A stretch of DNA of 64,000 bases, from the NCBI RefSeq assembly GCF_009935905.1, contig NZ_PREX01000001.1, positions 1 to 64,000 on the forward strand, in the 5' to 3' direction. Under the pieces are notes generated by a model. That model had not been told where the DNA came from, did not search any database, and was given only the letters and a program-made list of their open reading frames with translations. This stretch comes from Alkalibacterium sp. MB6. GTDB taxonomy: Bacteria; Bacillota; Bacilli; Lactobacillales; Carnobacteriaceae_A. Numbering within the stretch: position 1 is the stretch's first letter; the number at the start of each line of letters is the position of its first letter. Below are positions 15,639 through 25,016 of this stretch, one piece after another. The translations under genes were made by a program, and so were the position numbers.

Positions 15639-17684
15639 CTAATCGTTTGGTCCGATTCCACTCTCTTCCATTATAAGCTCTCCGTCTCGGTAAACTCTAT
15701 AACTGGCCGTTCCTTCTTCTTCAACAACGAAATTTAGGAAAACAACCGTGTTTTCAGTAATATCAAATTCTCTATAAACAGTATCAAACGAATGATTGGC
15801 ATCATCAATATAAATTTCGATACGGTTCGGTTCTGGTGAGGCATCTTCTGCTTCTTCCTCTTGTGTTTCCTCACCTTCGCCAGTTTCTTCACCCGTTTCA
15901 GCTTCTTCTTCTGTTTGCTCCGGTGTTTCCTCTTCGGGAGCCACGTATTCAACTGTAATAGGGTACTCAAATTGAATGTATTCTGGCTCTTCTGGTCCAG
16001 TTGAGATGACAACAGAAATGCGTTGTCCGGAAAAGACTTCTGTCCCTGGATCAGGTGATTGACTTGCTACTTGGCCTTCTGGCACGGTATTCGATGGTCC
16101 GGATGTAAAGTTAACTGATAAATTCAAGTCTGTCGCGTAACGGTCTACCCCGTCTTGCGTGTAGCCAGTTAAATCCCGTAAATCATAACCTTGAGGCCCA
16201 CTACTGACGACAAGGGTTACAGTCGTTTCACTTGGGACGACATCTTCTCCTGGATTAACACTTTGTGATAAGACGGCGCCAGCGTCAACCGTGTCACTAT
16301 ACTCTTGAGTACTTGTTACAGAAAAACCAAGAGTGGTTAAAATGGCTCGTACTTCTTCGTAATTATCTCCCACATAATTGTCCATGCTGACACTTTCTTC
16401 ACCCAAACTGACGTATAAATCGACTTCAAATTCTTCTCTAACAATGAATCGTTCGTCTGGGCTACTCCGTATAACCACCCCAGCATCCACTTCTTCATTG
16501 TGCTCTTCAAAGACTTCTCCAACTAAAAGATTTAAATTAGCTAGTCGCTCTTCTGCTTCTTCCAAAGTCAAACCTGATAACTCGGGAATCGAGACTTCTC
16601 TAGGTCGAGTCATGCTGAATATCAGATAACCTACAAAAACGAGTAGGAGCAACATAATGGTAGACAATATCCCTTTTTTAGATTTCTTTTTCTTTTCGTT
16701 ACCCTCGCCATCCTTACTAGGATTGGCAGTTTCCGTCGGCTTTCCAGGCTGACTAGTTTCGCTAGCCACAACCTTCTGCTCAGGCGTGGTTACGGGTAAA
16801 GGTGTCAAGATACGAGTGGAATCATCTACGTTTGATTCCGGTTCAAATTTTGCTTCGTTGGCTCTTGATGGCGATAAAGCCGTCACCAAGTCTTCTTTCA
16901 TTTCTCTAACTGATGTGTAGCGTTGATGTGCTTCTTTGGCTGTTGCTTTTAAAACGACATTTTCCAAAGGTTGAGGAATAGATGCATCCCGTGCTCTTAA
17001 TGAAGGCATGTCTTTTTGGAAATGCTTCAATGCGATAGAAACGGCCGATTCGCCATCAAAAGGCACTTCGCCAGTCAATAACTCATACAGTAAAATACCC
17101 AAAGAATAAATATCGGACTGTTTTGTAGCCATACTACCACGAGCTTGTTCAGGTGAGACATAATGAACAGATCCGAGCAAGGAGTTCGTCTGAGTGATTG
17201 AGTTTTCAGATAAGGCAACCGCTATGCCGAAATCAGTGATTTTAACTGTATCGTCTTTATCGATTAAGATGTTTTGTGGTTTTAAATCTCTGTGTATAAT
17301 ATTATGGGCATGGGCATACTCAACAGCATCCAATATTTGCTTCATGATATTAATCGTTTTTTTGTAAGCTATTGGGTAATGGTCTTTAATAAACTCTTTT
17401 AAATCACTGCCCTCAACATATTCCATGACTATATATTGGTTTTCCTCTTCACCTACATCTACTACGTTAACGATGTTTGGGTGAGTCAGTTCAGTCGTTG
17501 ACAACGCTTCTCGTTTAAATCGGCGAATGCTGGCTTCATCATTATGGAAATTATAGGCCATCAACTTAACCGCTACTTCTCTTTCCAGTATTAAATCTTC
17601 TGCCAAAAAGACATTAGCCATGCCGCCTGAGCCAATTTCTCTAATAATCTTATACCGATTGCTTATGCGTTCTCCGGATTTCAT
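15639..17684 (-). CDS. prkC: PASTA-domain Ser/Thr protein kinase
   Basis: Membrane kinase that senses muropeptides or lipid II and controls cell-wall growth and division. The 681-residue protein has a cytoplasmic kinase domain (GSGGMA loop 18-23, Lys40, HRDLKPQN with Asp133, DFG 151-153), a membrane helix near 340-360 and three PASTA repeats outside (roughly 363-430, 431-498, 499-566). It then has a strongly acidic Glu/Thr/Gly linker of about 40 residues and a final beta-rich domain of about 60 residues. The last domain and acidic linker go beyond the plain PASTA kinase plan. The ATG overlaps the prpC stop (ATGA). Confidence 0.95.
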   Translation of the reverse strand: MKSGERISNRYKIIREIGSGGMANVFLAEDLILEREVAVKLMAYNFHNDEASIRRFKREALSTTELTHPNIVNVVDVGEEENQYIVMEYVEGSDLKEFIKDHYPIAYKKTINIMKQILDAVEYAHAHNIIHRDLKPQNILIDKDDTVKITDFGIAVALSENSITQTNSLLGSVHYVSPEQARGSMATKQSDIYSLGILLYELLTGEVPFDGESAVSIALKHFQKDMPSLRARDASIPQPLENVVLKATAKEAHQRYTSVREMKEDLVTALSPSRANEAKFEPESNVDDSTRILTPLPVTTPEQKVVASETSQPGKPTETANPSKDGEGNEKKKKSKKGILSTIMLLLLVFVGYLIFSMTRPREVSIPELSGLTLEEAEERLANLNLLVGEVFEEHNEEVDAGVVIRSSPDERFIVREEFEVDLYVSLGEESVSMDNYVGDNYEEVRAILTTLGFSVTSTQEYSDTVDAGAVLSQSVNPGEDVVPSETTVTLVVSSGPQGYDLRDLTGYTQDGVDRYATDLNLSVNFTSGPSNTVPEGQVASQSPDPGTEVFSGQRISVVISTGPEEPEYIQFEYPITVEYVAPEEETPEQTEEEAETGEETGEGEETQEEEAEDASPEPNRIEIYIDDANHSFDTVYREFDITENTVVFLNFVVEEEGTASYRVYRDGELIMEESGIGPND

Positions 17685-18454
17685 CTCGATTCCTCCTTCC
17701 CTTTTACTGTTTGAGCTTCTTCATTGGTCGAATGTGGGTCGATTAGACAGACAGTGATGTTGTCTGTTGACCCATTTAATAAGGCTTGTTCAACCAATTG
17801 GCTTGCTTTTTCTTCAAGCGTCCCGTTTTCTTCTAAAATAGACGAGATAGCTGTCTCTTCCAACTCATTTGATAAGCCGTCTGAACATAACATGATTAAG
17901 CTGGTTTCTTCGGTGTTAAGGATAAAGAAATCAACTTTTACTTTATCAAATACACCTAAAGAACGTGTCAAAGCATGCCGTTGACGATGTGTTCTGGCTT
18001 CGTCTTCAGTGATTTCGCCACTTAATCTCAGCTCATTGGCAAAAGAATGATCGACGGTGACTAACCTCAATTGGTTCTTTGTTAATTGGTAGGCTCGACT
18101 ATCGCCGATGTTTCCAATAATGATATCCCCATTGATAAAGGCGGCAGCTACTAGAGTTGTCCCCATGCCATCAAGGTCAGTGTAGCGTTTAGCGACTCGA
18201 TAAATCCGTTGGTTTTCTATGTTGATATGCTTCTCTAACCAAGCTTGACTCTCCACTGTCGTTAAACAGGCAGTCTGCTCCCATCGGTGGCCTAATTGAA
18301 GAACAGCCATTTCACTCGCTATGTCACCCGCTTTATGACCACCCATCCCATCACATAATATAGCTAACAGTTGATCGGATTGATTGACAAAAAACTCGAC
18401 GTAATCTTGATTGATTGCACGTTTACCTATATGGCTTTTTTTGTATAGTTTCAG
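17681..18454 (-). CDS. prpC: PP2C-type Ser/Thr protein phosphatase, apparent CTG start
   Basis: Removes phosphates placed by PrkC; metal-dependent PP2C fold. The complete family N-terminus, including metal ligands in NQD (Asp17) and DGMGG (Asp35), is encoded upstream of the first ATG (18346), so translation must begin earlier. In that frame a TGA stands just upstream, and no ATG, GTG or TTG lies between it and the conserved residues. A CTG at 18454 aligns with the usual first methionine and has AGGAG nine bases upstream, giving 257 residues, the usual length. One residue is missing between the conserved Gly10 and NQD compared with relatives I know. It overlaps prkC by four bases. Confidence 0.88.
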   Translation of the reverse strand: MKLYKKSHIGKRAINQDYVEFFVNQSDQLLAILCDGMGGHKAGDIASEMAVLQLGHRWEQTACLTTVESQAWLEKHINIENQRIYRVAKRYTDLDGMGTTLVAAAFINGDIIIGNIGDSRAYQLTKNQLRLVTVDHSFANELRLSGEITEDEARTHRQRHALTRSLGVFDKVKVDFFILNTEETSLIMLCSDGLSNELEETAISSILEENGTLEEKASQLVEQALLNGSTDNITVCLIDPHSTNEEAQTVKGKEESR

Positions 18455-18550
18455 TTTTATTCACTCCTGAACGGTTCATTCCTGTGCTTTTGTTTATGTA
18501 ATGCCTAAACGGTGCCATTCAGTTACTCACGACACCTTAAAAGCATCTCA

Positions 18551-19924
18551 TTATCTTTTTCTGATACTGGCTATAAAAAATCCATCTGTCCCATAATAGT
18601 GTGGATACAAATGAAGAAATCCTTCTTTCGATTTTGCCAACTCCTCATGATGGGTGTAGACAGGTTCTAAATCAAATGTTGGATTCTCTTTTATAAATTG
18701 CTTAACGACTTCATCATTTTCTTTTTTAGTAATGGTACACGTACTGTATATTAAACGGCCACCCTTTTTAAGTAGTGGAGCTACACTATTTAAAATATCA
18801 CCTTGTACTTTTTGTAAAGACAAAATATCCTTCATTGATTTTTGATACCGAATATCTGGTTTACGCCTCATCAGACCTAAGCCTGAACAAGGGGCGTCAA
18901 CTAGGATTTTATCGAACTGTTCGTGCTCTAACTGGTCAGCACTCTCTCTGGCGTCCATTTCTTTAACCTTCACACGGTCTTGTACCTTTAATCGGTCAGC
19001 ATTTTCTAAAACACGTTTCAGTTTATTGGCATGAATATCAAGGGCCAACACACTTCCACCAGCCTCTTTCGTTAGAAAAGTAGCCATGTGTGTGGTTTTG
19101 CCACCAGGTGCTGAACAGGCATCTAAAATCCGATCGCCTTCTTCTACTTGCATAGCTTCTGCTACCAACATGGAACTTTCGTCTTGAATGGTGATGATGC
19201 CCTCTTTAAATAAACTAGACTGCACAGGTAAACCATTTTCACAAATCAAGCCATCTTTTGCGACTTCACTTTGCCTGACGTTAAAGCCTTCTTCTTGAAG
19301 TTGCTTGATGACCTCTGTTACCTTCATGAGTGTTGTGTTGACTCTTAAACTAAGTTTTGCTCTAGAAGACAATGATTCTAGAACCTTTTCCGTTTCATCT
19401 ATACCAATTTCTTCCTTTAATAAACCAACAATCCAATCAGGGTAGCTGTATTGAATGGCTAAGCGCTCGTCACTATTTTCAATAGCCGATACTAAACGGG
19501 TGCCATCACGGTCAATTGACCGCAACACCCCATTCACAAAGCCGGATGTTCCCTTGTGACCGCGCTTTTTTGCGATGCGAACCGCTTCGTTAACGACAGC
19601 ATGCATGGGTATTTTATCAAGAAGAGTCATTTGATACAAGGACAGTCTGAGCAACTGCTTTACCCAATTGTCTATTTTCTTTTGCTTTTTGATAAAGGGC
19701 TCCAATTGATAGTCTAACAAGCGTTTATTTTGAATGACGCCATATACCAGCTCAGTCAAAAACGCTCGGTCCTCAGGTGTTAAAGATGCTCCTTGAACGG
19801 TTTCGTTTAGTAAAACATTACTGAATGACTGGTTTTTTTCTACTTTTTCTAAAATAGCGACGGCTAAATACCGGCTAGTTTGACTAATCGGCTTGGGTTG
19901 ACTTTTATTCGGATGATTCTGCAA
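18551..19924 (-). CDS. rsmB: RsmB, 16S rRNA m5C967 methyltransferase
   Basis: Methylates a cytosine of 16S rRNA using S-adenosylmethionine. The 457-residue protein has an N-terminal NusB-like helical domain (about 15-150) and a Rossmann methyltransferase domain with ACSAPGGKT (SAM binding), DAPCSG and a second STCT-type cysteine motif, the two catalytic cysteines of the family. The start is TTG with GAAGGG seven bases upstream and overlaps the fmt stop by 20 bases. In Bacillus rlmN sits between rsmB and prpC; here a 96-base gap takes its place. Confidence 0.94.
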   Translation of the reverse strand: MQNHPNKSQPKPISQTSRYLAVAILEKVEKNQSFSNVLLNETVQGASLTPEDRAFLTELVYGVIQNKRLLDYQLEPFIKKQKKIDNWVKQLLRLSLYQMTLLDKIPMHAVVNEAVRIAKKRGHKGTSGFVNGVLRSIDRDGTRLVSAIENSDERLAIQYSYPDWIVGLLKEEIGIDETEKVLESLSSRAKLSLRVNTTLMKVTEVIKQLQEEGFNVRQSEVAKDGLICENGLPVQSSLFKEGIITIQDESSMLVAEAMQVEEGDRILDACSAPGGKTTHMATFLTKEAGGSVLALDIHANKLKRVLENADRLKVQDRVKVKEMDARESADQLEHEQFDKILVDAPCSGLGLMRRKPDIRYQKSMKDILSLQKVQGDILNSVAPLLKKGGRLIYSTCTITKKENDEVVKQFIKENPTFDLEPVYTHHEELAKSKEGFLHLYPHYYGTDGFFIASIRKR

Positions 19925-20864
19925 AGTGCATCCCTTCTTCCAAATAATTTAATGCCCCTGATAAAAAGCTCTCCACAGGCATTTTCGCTTTTCCAAAAGG
20001 CTGAACTACTTTGAGTGACAGAGCTGTCCCGTTTCCACAAGCAACCACTAGATTTTTCTTGTCTAGCTGGATAATGGTTCCTGGTAACTCATCCGTTTTT
20101 TGTTCAGTCACTTTCGCTTCCCATAGTTTAAATCGCTCACCGTTAAGTGTAGTATACGCTCCTGGAAATGGATTCATGCCTCGTATTTGATTTGCAATAA
20201 CTGTTGCTTGTTTATCCCACTGAATTTGTTCTTCTTCTGGTTTAATCATTGGGGACAAGGTCACGTCTGCTTCGTTTTGTTTTATAGGTGTGATCGTGCC
20301 TTCGAATAGGCCAGGCAAAGTATCGATAAGCAAATCCCTTCCTAATAAACTCATTTTTTCAAATAATGTTCCGACATTATCGTCTTCTTCAATAGGTAAG
20401 GTCCGTTGACTAATGATATCACCGGCATCCATTTGTTTAACCATATACATAATCGTCACGCCTGTTTCTTTTTCACCATTGATTAACGCATAATGAATCG
20501 GCGCTGCTCCTCTGTATTTTGGCAGCAAGGAAGCGTGGACGTTAATGGCTTTGAACCGTGGTGCATTGAGTAAGGTTGTTGGAACATATTGGCCATAAGC
20601 TGCCGTCACAAGTAAGTCTGGATTTAACGCTAAAATGTCTTTCATTTCCTGTGAGCCTGATAATTTTTCAGGTTGAAACACAGGAATATCATAGTCTAGT
20701 GCTTTTTTCTTTACTGGAGGCGGAGTGACGAGCTTTTTTCTGCCAACTTTTCTATCCGGTTGGGTGACTACTGCAATGACGTCTACGTTAGACTCATTAA
20801 TTAAAGCATCCAATATCGGCACCGAAAATTCGGGTGTACCCATAAATACGACTCTGTACATCAT
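19905..20864 (-). CDS. fmt: Methionyl-tRNA formyltransferase
   Basis: Formylates initiator Met-tRNA with 10-formyl-tetrahydrofolate. The 319-residue protein shows the N-terminal MGTPEFSVP segment and the catalytic HASLLPKYRGAAPI region with the SLLPxYRG motif, followed by the C-terminal OB domain that binds tRNA. GAGGAG lies six bases before the first ATG; a second ATG follows directly (20861). It is 47 bases downstream of priA. The def gene that often precedes fmt is not here. Confidence 0.96.
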   Translation of the reverse strand: MMYRVVFMGTPEFSVPILDALINESNVDVIAVVTQPDRKVGRKKLVTPPPVKKKALDYDIPVFQPEKLSGSQEMKDILALNPDLLVTAAYGQYVPTTLLNAPRFKAINVHASLLPKYRGAAPIHYALINGEKETGVTIMYMVKQMDAGDIISQRTLPIEEDDNVGTLFEKMSLLGRDLLIDTLPGLFEGTITPIKQNEADVTLSPMIKPEEEQIQWDKQATVIANQIRGMNPFPGAYTTLNGERFKLWEAKVTEQKTDELPGTIIQLDKKNLVVACGNGTALSLKVVQPFGKAKMPVESFLSGALNYLEEGMHFAESSE

Positions 20865-20911
20865 GTTTCACTCCTCTTTAACTCTTTCAATTTAATCCTT
20901 TAAAGCGTGTA

Positions 20912-23332
20912 TTATATAAAATCAAGTGGCTGATAGTCGATGGAAATCATCACGCCTTTACTCTGCTCTTTTTGAGTGGCAGATAATAAGTCGTGCAATT
21001 TAGCCATCAACTTCTCTTCTTTTTTGTATTTTATCATCACTTGGAAATGGTAACGATTATGCGTGCGGGCTATCGACCGTGGCGTTGGTCCTAAGATAAT
21101 GCTTTGATCAGATAAGGCCGGTTTAATAAAGTCCAAGTACTGGGCTATTTTTTTAGCAGCAGTCATCTCATTTTCATGACTAACTGATAATTTAATCAAG
21201 TAGAAATACGGGCTGTACTCACTAATATGTCTTAAGTGCATTTCCTTTTTATAAAAGGAATCGTAATCATGCTGCTTAGCTAATTGAATCGCATAATGAT
21301 CTGGATTATAAGACTGAACAATGACTTTACCTTCTTTTTCACCACGTCCAGACCGTCCACTGACTTGGGTCAGTAATTGAAAGGTTTTTTCTGCCGAACG
21401 GAAATCAGGTAAACCAAGTGACGTATCCGCATTAATGACACCAACCAAGGTTACATCAGGGAAGTCTAATCCTTTAGCAATCATCTGTGTTCCGAGTAGA
21501 ATATTGGCTTCTTTATTTTCAAAAGCTTTAAAGAGCTTCTCGTGGGCACCTTTACGACGAGTCGTATCCACATCCATTCGAATAATTCTAGCATCTGGCA
21601 GGAGCTCCTTCAATTCTTCCTCAACTTTTTGAGTACCTGTCCCAAAATAGCGAATGGATCGGCTGGAACAAGAGGAACAAATAGAAGGAATCCCTTCTTC
21701 GTGGCCACAGTAATGGCATTTCATTGTTTTGGTATCCATGTGAAGCGTCTGAGAAATATCACAATTCGGGCATTCTAATACGAAGCCGCAGTCTCTGCAT
21801 AAAACAAATGAGGAATAGCCTCTTCTATTCAATAAGAGAACTGATTGCTCGTTCAAATCGATTCGTTTTTGCAATTCCTCTTTTAAAGTCGCCGAGAACG
21901 TCGAGTGGTTGCCTTGTTTCGCTTCTTCTCGCATATCAACCACGCTTACTTCTGGTAAGGATTGGTTATTTGCCCGTTTGTTCAATTCTAGTAGGGTATA
22001 GACCCCTTTAGTGGCACGTGCTCTGGACTCCAGTGATGGTGTGGCACTACCTAATATAACTGGGCAGTTATGATAGTCGCCTCTCCAAATGGCCACGTCT
22101 CGCGCATGATATTTAGGGAACTCTTCTTGTTTGTAGGTGGTTTCATGCTCTTCATCGATAATAATTAACCCAATATCTTTAAGGGGCGCAAAAATACTTG
22201 AGCGAGCGCCGACAACGACTTTGGCTTCCTCATTTTCTATCTTACGCCATTCATCGTACTTTTCCCCGTCAGACAAGCCGCTGTGAAGGACAGCCACTTC
22301 TTCTCCAAACCGGCTTTTGAATCGGTGAACCATTTGGGGCGTCAGTGCTATTTCAGGAACAAGCATCAAAGCCCCTTGACCTTTTTCAAGGACTTCGGCG
22401 ATGGACTGAAGATAAATTTCTGTCTTACCACTTCCCGTTATGCCTTTAAGTAAAAAGACATCTGGACGGTTAGCTTCCATTGCTTCATTTATTTGCTTGT
22501 AGGCTACTTTTTGATCGTCTGTCAATGTCATAGCTACTGTCGGGGTAAACGTCGTGGAAGCGAAGGGATCTCGGTAGACCTCTTCTTCAATAATGTCGCA
22601 CCAGCCTTTTTCCACTCCCGTATTGATAACGGCAGTCGATACCCCTTTTTCTTTAAAGGATGCTACAGTGGCTGCTTCTTTCCCCGCCTGTTGCAATAAC
22701 TCCACTAGTCGTTTTTGTTTAGCTGCACGAAGAGATAGGCTTTCTTTTATCTCTGCGTATGCTTCAAAGCTTAATAACGGCTTTACTTTTCTTATGGTTT
22801 TCATATTCTTCTTATCATGCACATCGTATTCAATGCTTAATTTTTGTTCTTTTACTAATTTTATTGCCTGGTCTAACACACCTAACTCTTCAGCTCGCTC
22901 CCACTCTAAATCTTCTTTCCCTTTAAAGACTTCCCATAACAGGTCTTCAGGAATGTCATCAATGATTTTAAACCGTTTCGTATAGGTCGCTCTTAAAACA
23001 GCGGGAAGCATCGTCTGGTATAACTTCACTTGGAAACTGAAGGTTAGATGGGACAAATCTTGTCCAAGTTTAATTAATTCGTCTGTCAGTACTGGATTGG
23101 CATCCATGACAGTCGATATGTTTTTCATCTCTATATCTAAATCGAGTGGTAACTCGTCATGACGAACGTCGACGACAAACCCTTGAATACATCGAGAGCC
23201 TTGACCAAAAGGTACGATGACTCTCATGCCTTTACTAACTACCGTACTTAACTCATCAGGCACTAAATAGGTATAGGGTCTATTCGTCTGTAACGTTGGG
23301 ACATCAACGATCACATCAGCAAGCAGGGGCAT
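20912..23332 (-). CDS. priA: PriA, primosomal helicase
   Basis: Recognises collapsed forks and reloads the replisome. The 806-residue protein has the N-terminal DNA-binding 3'BD and winged-helix parts, Walker A GITGSGKT, the DEEH box and two zinc clusters built from CRDCGF, CPNC, CHYC and CSSC motifs between the helicase lobes. Length is normal. The gene lies 52 bases after coaBC in the conserved coaBC-priA-fmt order. Confidence 0.96.
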   Translation of the reverse strand: MPLLADVIVDVPTLQTNRPYTYLVPDELSTVVSKGMRVIVPFGQGSRCIQGFVVDVRHDELPLDLDIEMKNISTVMDANPVLTDELIKLGQDLSHLTFSFQVKLYQTMLPAVLRATYTKRFKIIDDIPEDLLWEVFKGKEDLEWERAEELGVLDQAIKLVKEQKLSIEYDVHDKKNMKTIRKVKPLLSFEAYAEIKESLSLRAAKQKRLVELLQQAGKEAATVASFKEKGVSTAVINTGVEKGWCDIIEEEVYRDPFASTTFTPTVAMTLTDDQKVAYKQINEAMEANRPDVFLLKGITGSGKTEIYLQSIAEVLEKGQGALMLVPEIALTPQMVHRFKSRFGEEVAVLHSGLSDGEKYDEWRKIENEEAKVVVGARSSIFAPLKDIGLIIIDEEHETTYKQEEFPKYHARDVAIWRGDYHNCPVILGSATPSLESRARATKGVYTLLELNKRANNQSLPEVSVVDMREEAKQGNHSTFSATLKEELQKRIDLNEQSVLLLNRRGYSSFVLCRDCGFVLECPNCDISQTLHMDTKTMKCHYCGHEEGIPSICSSCSSRSIRYFGTGTQKVEEELKELLPDARIIRMDVDTTRRKGAHEKLFKAFENKEANILLGTQMIAKGLDFPDVTLVGVINADTSLGLPDFRSAEKTFQLLTQVSGRSGRGEKEGKVIVQSYNPDHYAIQLAKQHDYDSFYKKEMHLRHISEYSPYFYLIKLSVSHENEMTAAKKIAQYLDFIKPALSDQSIILGPTPRSIARTHNRYHFQVMIKYKKEEKLMAKLHDLLSATQKEQSKGVMISIDYQPLDFI

Positions 23333-23384
23333 CTTACCTTTCCTTTCTTTTAAAAACTATCAATCAGTCCATGACTTTTAGGGA

Positions 23385-24590
23385 TCAGTTACCTTCTAAA
23401 TGGTCGGCTACCCAGTGCATGATATCCATAGCGATTGATTCTTTTTTTTTCAATTGGATGACTTTAGGTTCATGGTCATGTGTGAAGAAGATGACCTCAT
23501 TATCATCCGAATCGAAGCCTCTGTCTTTTTTACCGACATCATTCGCTACGATCATGTCGGCCTGTTTATTAAGTAGTTTCTGTTGAGCGTATTCTTCTAG
23601 CTTCTCTGTTTCAGCAGCAAAGCCAACTAAATATTGATTCGCTCTTTTTTTACTACCCATTTCTTTTAGTATATCTGGATTCTTTTTAAGTGATAAAGTT
23701 AATTGATCTTGTTTCTTCATCTTCTGATCCGATGTCGACTCTGGCGTATAATCCGAAACGGCCGCTGACATAACCAAAACATCTGTTTCATTAAAATAGC
23801 GATCTACAGCACTATGCATCTCAAGAGCTGATTCGACAGACACGCGTTTAATTTGTGAGCGTGTTGAAAGAGAGCTGGCGGTTACCAAAGTAACATCGGC
23901 GCCTAGTTGCCATGCGGCTTCTGCCACAGCGTGACCCATTTTCCCGGAAGAGTTATTTGTTAAATACCTAACCGGATCGATTCGTTCCTTCGTTCCCCCT
24001 GCCGTCACCAGCACTTTTTTTCCAGTTAAAGGCAAAGTCGTGTTTTGTTTGCGTAAGAAGTATTCGAATTCTTCAACGATTCGTTCTTTTTCAGGGAAAC
24101 GACCTTTTCCGCTGTACCCTTCTGCTAAAAAGCCAGTATCAGGTTCCATGACGTAAATCCCTCGGCCTCTTAACAATTGACTATTTAATTGAGTCGCTTC
24201 ATTGTCGTACATATTCCCATTCATCGCCGGCACAGTAAAAATAGGGCTTGTCGTCGCAAGCAGCGCAGACGTTACAAAGTTGTCTGCTAAGCCGTGAGCA
24301 AGTTTCGCCAATGTATTCGCTGTTAGAGGAGCCACCATAGACGCATCCGCCCAGTCAGCTAAATGGATGTGGTTCACGACTTCAGGCGTCTCTTCGTCAA
24401 ACGTATCAATGTGGACCTTATGTTTACTCAGTACTTGAAAAGTCAACGGAGACACAAATTGAGCAGCCGACGGTGTCATAGCCACTTTTACCTCTGCCCC
24501 TTTTTTTATTAGTTCTCTCATCAAATCAACAGCTTTATAGACTGCAATACCACCTGTTACAAAAAAGGCAATCTTTTTTCCCTTTAACAT
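23385..24590 (-). CDS. coaBC: Phosphopantothenoylcysteine synthetase/decarboxylase
   Basis: Bifunctional coenzyme A enzyme: the N-terminal flavoprotein decarboxylase (CoaC) and the C-terminal CTP-dependent synthetase (CoaB). In 401 residues one sees the flavin site VTGGIAVYK, the active-site histidine segment HIHLADWAD (74-82), the PAMN motif (121-124) and the CoaB dimer loop NNSSGKMG. In the substrate-flap motif, usually A-C-G-x-x-G-x-G-R, the cysteine position is Glu157 (AEGYSGKGR). The fusion is intact. The ATG is at 24590. It is separated from rpoZ by that gene's terminator, so it probably has its own promoter, which I could not place with confidence. Confidence 0.94.
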   Translation of the reverse strand: MLKGKKIAFFVTGGIAVYKAVDLMRELIKKGAEVKVAMTPSAAQFVSPLTFQVLSKHKVHIDTFDEETPEVVNHIHLADWADASMVAPLTANTLAKLAHGLADNFVTSALLATTSPIFTVPAMNGNMYDNEATQLNSQLLRGRGIYVMEPDTGFLAEGYSGKGRFPEKERIVEEFEYFLRKQNTTLPLTGKKVLVTAGGTKERIDPVRYLTNNSSGKMGHAVAEAAWQLGADVTLVTASSLSTRSQIKRVSVESALEMHSAVDRYFNETDVLVMSAAVSDYTPESTSDQKMKKQDQLTLSLKKNPDILKEMGSKKRANQYLVGFAAETEKLEEYAQQKLLNKQADMIVANDVGKKDRGFDSDDNEVIFFTHDHEPKVIQLKKKESIAMDIMHWVADHLEGN

Positions 24591-24733
24591 GGTCTCACCC
24601 TCGCTTTATATTTACTCACCTATTCTACCAATAAATACACTCGGTGTCTGTATATTCGGCGTACTTTCGTAAGACTTAAGAATGGAGGGAAAGACAAATC
24701 AGTCACTTGAGCAAGCGTTCCTTTTATAACCAG

Positions 24734-24790
24734 AAAAAACCTCTGCTCCACGTCTCTTGAAGGGTTCTCAAGTATAGATGTGGACAGAGG
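24734..24790 (-). terminator. Terminator after rpoZ
   Basis: Arms CCTCTGCTCCAC and GTGGACAGAGG pair with one bulge and enclose an inner hairpin; six T follow on the minus strand. It separates gmk-rpoZ from coaBC. Confidence 0.8.
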
Positions 24791-24803
24791 CGATATGACT
24801 CAT

Positions 24804-25016
24804 TTATTTGCTGATGCTATCAGGATCAAGGACTAAATCTCCAGAAATGATTTCTTCCAAAGCTTTCCCTACGTTCTTTTTGCTTCCGTAAGTATCCAGC
24901 ATTTCAGTTGCCGTATTATTATGCAGTTCTTTAGCACGTTTGGCTGCTAAAATAACTAATGAATATTTCGAATCAATTTCTTTAAGCAAGTCGTCCTGCG
25001 AAGGATATAACAACAT
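24804..25016 (-). CDS. rpoZ: RNA polymerase omega subunit
   Basis: Small subunit that assists folding and assembly of beta-prime. The 70-residue product contains the family core SKYSLVILAAKRAKEL with the conserved A-x-R-A-x-E/Q pattern in the first helix. The ATG follows the gmk TAG stop with no spacing, so it is co-translated with gmk as in most Bacillota. It ends just before a terminator. Confidence 0.94.
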   Translation of the reverse strand: MLLYPSQDDLLKEIDSKYSLVILAAKRAKELHNNTATEMLDTYGSKKNVGKALEEIISGDLVLDPDSISK

